9,435 nucleotides of DNA from DASXBA01 sp046729895 (GTDB taxonomy: Bacteria > Actinomycetota > Thermoleophilia > Solirubrobacterales > Thermoleophilaceae): contig JBKPHP010000186.1 in assembly GCA_046729895.1 (NCBI GenBank), positions 1 through 9,435 of the forward strand. The letters are read 5' to 3'. The number at the start of each line of letters is the position of its first letter. Within the stretch, counting starts at the first letter, position 1. A program made the position numbers and the translations under genes. The notes below the pieces were generated by a model, which had not been told where the DNA came from, ran no database searches, and saw nothing but the letters and a program-made list of their open reading frames with translations. Shown in pieces: positions 7,320 to 9,435 of this stretch.

Positions 7320-8741
7320 ATGGCCAAGGACGACAGCTCGATCCCAAGGGGCCGCTTCCGTAGGACCGCTCAGGTGGGTTCGGCCGTCGGGACCCAAGGG
7401 GCCCGCCTCGCCGGCACGCGGGCGCGGAACATCGCCCGCTCCAGGGAGGCCGGCGACGAGGCGCTCGAGCGCCGCCACCTGGAGGCTGCCGAGCGGATGG
7501 TGCAGACGTTGGGCCGGATGAAGGGCGCGGCCATGAAGATCGGACAGCTCGCCTCCTTCATCGACACCGAGTTCCTTCCGCCGGAATACCGCGAGCTGTA
7601 CCAGCAGGAGCTCGCCGAGCTGCGCACGTCGGCGCCGCCGATGCCCTGGAAGAAGGTGAGCAAGGTCCTGGAGGAGGAGTGGGACGAGCCCTGCGAAGAG
7701 CTGTTCGAGCACTTCGAGCACGACGCGGCGGCGGCAGCATCGATCGGTCAGGTCCACCGCGCCGTGCTGCCCGACGGCCGCGAGGTCGCGGTCAAGATCC
7801 AGTACCCCGGCGTAGCCGAGGCGATCAGGGCCGACATGCAGAACGCGGGGATGATCCTTCGCATGGCCAAGGCCCTGGCTCCCGGGCTCGACGCCAAGGC
7901 TGCCGCCGAGGAGCTCAAGGAGCGAGTGCTCGAGGAGCTCGACTATGAGTACGAGGCGCACAACCAGCGAGCGTTCGCGCGCGGCTACCGGGGTCATCCG
8001 TTCATCTACGTCCCCGACGTGGTCACGCGCCTGTCGACCGAGCGCGTGCTCGTGACCGAGTGGGTGGACGGGCTCGGATTCGAGGAGGTCAAGCAGCTTC
8101 CCTCGGAGGACCGGGACCGTTTCGGCGAGATCGTCTTCCGCTTCTGCTTCGGGTCGATCTACCACCTGCAGCACTTCAACGCCGACGCCCACCCCGGCAA
8201 CTACATCCTGCTCGACGACGGCCGCGTCGCCTTCCTCGATTTCGGCATGACCAAGCAGCTGGACACCGACCAGATCGAGCTCGAGATCGCCGCGCTCGAC
8301 GCCGTATTCGACGACGACCCCGAACGGCTACGCGTGGCGCTGCACGATCTCGGCTTCCTCAACAATCCGAAGAAGATCGATGCCGAGGAGCTGATGAACC
8401 ACGTCAAGACGGTCGGCGGCTGGTACATGGAGGACGCCGAGGTCACGATCTCGTCCCAACGCGTCATGGAGGCGATCGCCGCCGTCTCCGACCCGCGCTC
8501 CCGCTTCTACCGGCTGATGCGCCGTGAGAACCTGCCCGCCAACGAGCTGATGGGTCGGCGTATGGAGTCCGGTGTGCTCGCCGTGCTCGGTCAGCTGGGC
8601 GCGACGCGCAATTGGTACCGCATCGGCCGCGAGTGGTGGTTCGCCGACGAGCCGGCCACGGAGCTGGGTCGGCAGGAATGGGCCTACTTCGAGAGAAGGG
8701 GCGAGCGTCGTGTGCGCAAGTTCACAGCGCGCACGAGCTGA
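7320..8741 (+). CDS. ABC1/UbiB/COQ8-family atypical kinase
   Basis: ABC1-family (UbiB, COQ8/ADCK) proteins are kinase-like ATPases linked to isoprenoid-quinone and lipid metabolism; protein-kinase activity is generally doubted. The 473-residue product shows the family hallmarks in order. The KxGQ motif is K73-Q76 in MKIGQLASF. The Ala-rich loop is AAAAASIGQVHRA (136-148), and the invariant Lys is K159 in VAVKIQYPGV. E206-L207-D208 and EAHN (212-215) follow, then VTEWVDG (245-251), NADAHPGN (287-294) and LDFGM (306-310). No strong C-terminal membrane helix is apparent, unlike E. coli UbiB. The ATG at 7320 starts MAKDDSSIPRGRFRRT; codons open upstream to 7236 would run back across the intergenic promoter region and into rplY, and are rejected. 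No quinone biosynthesis gene lies alongside, so the partner pathway is unknown; menaquinone or another isoprenoid is inference. Confidence 0.93.
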   Translation: MAKDDSSIPRGRFRRTAQVGSAVGTQGARLAGTRARNIARSREAGDEALERRHLEAAERMVQTLGRMKGAAMKIGQLASFIDTEFLPPEYRELYQQELAELRTSAPPMPWKKVSKVLEEEWDEPCEELFEHFEHDAAAAASIGQVHRAVLPDGREVAVKIQYPGVAEAIRADMQNAGMILRMAKALAPGLDAKAAAEELKERVLEELDYEYEAHNQRAFARGYRGHPFIYVPDVVTRLSTERVLVTEWVDGLGFEEVKQLPSEDRDRFGEIVFRFCFGSIYHLQHFNADAHPGNYILLDDGRVAFLDFGMTKQLDTDQIELEIAALDAVFDDDPERLRVALHDLGFLNNPKKIDAEELMNHVKTVGGWYMEDAEVTISSQRVMEAIAAVSDPRSRFYRLMRRENLPANELMGRRMESGVLAVLGQLGATRNWYRIGREWWFADEPATELGRQEWAYFERRGERRVRKFTARTS

Positions 8742-8779
8742 ATGATCCAGTCTGTGGTCGGTGTCGCATTGGGGGACGA

Positions 8780-9205
8780 ATGGCCACCTGGACCACCCAC
8801 ACGACGATCGACGCGAGCCCCGAGGAGGTGCTCGCGGTGCTGACCGACCCGGAGGAATGCAGCCGTTGGTCGCCGATCTCGTTCGACGTGGAGCGCCTCG
8901 ACTGCGAGCGCCTCTCGACCGGCTGCAGCGCGCGAGTGCTCGGTGACCTCGCAGGTCGCCGGGTCAGCTTCGACATCGACGTGATTCAGGCCGAGCGCGG
9001 CCGCCTGCGACTCCGGGCAACCGGACCGGTGGACCTCGACGTGGAGTACCGCGCCGAGGCGGCCGCACAGCGCTCCGAGGTCTATGCGCAGGTGGCGGTC
9101 CAGGGCCGCGGCGGCGTCCGAGGGCGACTGCTGTCGGTGGCGGCCGATGCGGCAGTGGCGGGGATGCTTCCGGTCGCTGTCGAGCGGCTCGCCCGCGCCG
9201 CCTGA
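8780..9205 (+). CDS. SRPBCC (START-like/polyketide cyclase) family protein
   Basis: This 141-residue protein has the SRPBCC helix-grip pattern, a fold that binds lipids, polyketides or other hydrophobic ligands in a deep cavity. The N-terminus ATWTTHTTIDASPEEVLAVL gives the usual first strand and short helix, followed by LTDPEECSRWSPISFDVERL, in which a Trp-Ser-Pro turn is typical. Alternating strands run through 50-115, and a long amphipathic C-terminal helix covers about 115-140. The ATG at 8780 has GGGGGA four bases upstream. The frame is open further left, but that part lies inside the kinase gene. It starts 38 bp after the kinase stop with no obvious terminator, so co-transcription is likely. 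Ligand and reaction cannot be read from sequence. Confidence 0.85.
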   Translation: MATWTTHTTIDASPEEVLAVLTDPEECSRWSPISFDVERLDCERLSTGCSARVLGDLAGRRVSFDIDVIQAERGRLRLRATGPVDLDVEYRAEAAAQRSEVYAQVAVQGRGGVRGRLLSVAADAAVAGMLPVAVERLARAA

Positions 9206-9351
9206 GACACCGGTCATTCGCCCAATCCGGCTCAGGGCCCGCGCGGCGGCCCCGGCGAAAGACCACAACTTTCTCGACCACCTGGTGTTGACGGCAAGGC
9301 GCGGCCAGCCCGCGCGGGTTAGACCCTGTGTTCTGAGAGAGGAGCAGTCTC
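9206..9351. other. Intergenic region before the exported-protein gene
   Basis: This gap holds no credible ORF. GGGCC (9235-9239) and GGCCC (9248-9252) can form a short stem with an eight-base loop, and GAAAG (9257-9261) with CTTTC (9269-9273) another. Either could help end the SRPBCC transcript, but both are weak. TTGACG (9288-9293) resembles a -35, yet the only A/T-containing -10-like stretch (GTTAGACC, from 9318) is about 25 bases further on, too far for a standard sigma-70 promoter. CCCGCGCGGG (9309-9318) is a 10-bp palindrome between them. Confidence 0.4.
9340..9344 (+). promoter_or_regulatory. Shine-Dalgarno supporting a GTG start at 9352
   Basis: AGGAG, within AGAGAGGAG, is seven bases before the GTG at 9352. 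It fixes that codon as the start of the truncated gene at the window edge. Confidence 0.75.
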
Positions 9352-9435
9352 GTGAAGCTTCGTTACCTCGCCGTCGCCGCGCTCGTGGGCGCGCTGAGCG
9401 TGTTGCTCGTCACCGCGGCGATCGGCGCCAAGCAG
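9352..9435 (+). CDS. Exported or membrane protein, N-terminus only (cut by window edge)
   Basis: Twenty-eight codons are visible from a GTG start. They encode MKLRYLAVAALVGALS followed by VLLVTAAIGAKQ: a short positive N-region (K2, R4), a hydrophobic core of about 18 residues, and an Ala/Gly-containing region resembling a Sec signal peptide, with possible cleavage near AIGA. No Cys is present at the end of the core, so it is not a lipoprotein in the visible part. A signal anchor is also possible. The mature protein lies outside the window and no function can be assigned. Confidence 0.75.
   Translation, partial: MKLRYLAVAALVGALSVLLVTAAIGAKQ

Noticed and set aside
8612..8779. Longer SRPBCC protein starting at 8612
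   Set aside because: The extra residues lie within the kinase coding region, look unlike the fold, and the ATG at 8780 has its own Shine-Dalgarno.
9288..9325. TTGACG ... TTAGAC as a sigma-70 promoter
   Set aside because: The spacing of about 25 bases is too long for a standard promoter and there is no suitable -10 at 16-19 bases, so it is not called as a promoter.

Overview
The window is GC-rich, densely packed bacterial chromosome. Gene order and style point to an actinobacterium, most plausibly a deep-branching lineage such as Thermoleophilia (Solirubrobacterales or Gaiellales); the class is inference. Supporting signs are frequent GTG starts, TANNNT-type -10 boxes right next to start codons, a lipoprotein SurA-like chaperone gene beside mfd, mazG and eno, and an L25/CTC protein with a long acidic tail. 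Mycobacterium tuberculosis keeps the same neighbours (rplY-pth, then mfd-mazG-lpqU-eno), so most of this is conserved core genome.

Left arm (1-7258, all on the minus strand, read right to left): ribosomal protein bL25 (rplY/ctc), peptidyl-tRNA hydrolase (pth), a small SnoaL/NTF2-fold protein overlapping the end of pth, transcription-repair coupling factor (mfd), a lipoprotein SurA/PPIC-type foldase, MazG nucleotide pyrophosphohydrolase, and the first 28 codons of enolase, which runs off the left edge. Several joints are very tight: pth/SnoaL overlap by 55 nt, foldase/mazG share one base (TAGTG), and mazG/eno overlap as ATGA. This suggests one long transcript with translational coupling. Short GC-rich inverted repeats sit in three of the small gaps (after rplY, before mfd, before the foldase gene).

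Right arm (7320-9435, plus strand): a 62-bp divergent gap separates rplY from an ABC1/UbiB/COQ8-family atypical kinase. A small SRPBCC (START-like) protein follows 38 bp later, then a 146-bp intergenic region and the start of a secreted or membrane protein (signal peptide only) at the right edge. The kinase plus START-like pair recalls the COQ8/COQ10 functional pairing, but that link is speculative.

The genes cover translation quality control (bL25, Pth), transcription-coupled repair (Mfd), envelope protein folding (foldase), nucleotide-pool sanitation (MazG), glycolysis (Eno) and probable isoprenoid or lipid metabolism (UbiB-like). I see no mobile element, CRISPR array, tRNA/rRNA or defence island. 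The most notable points are a MazG whose second catalytic half looks degenerate, the SnoaL gene nested into the end of pth, and the likely leaderless divergent promoters at 7259-7319. I found no convincing new multi-gene system.
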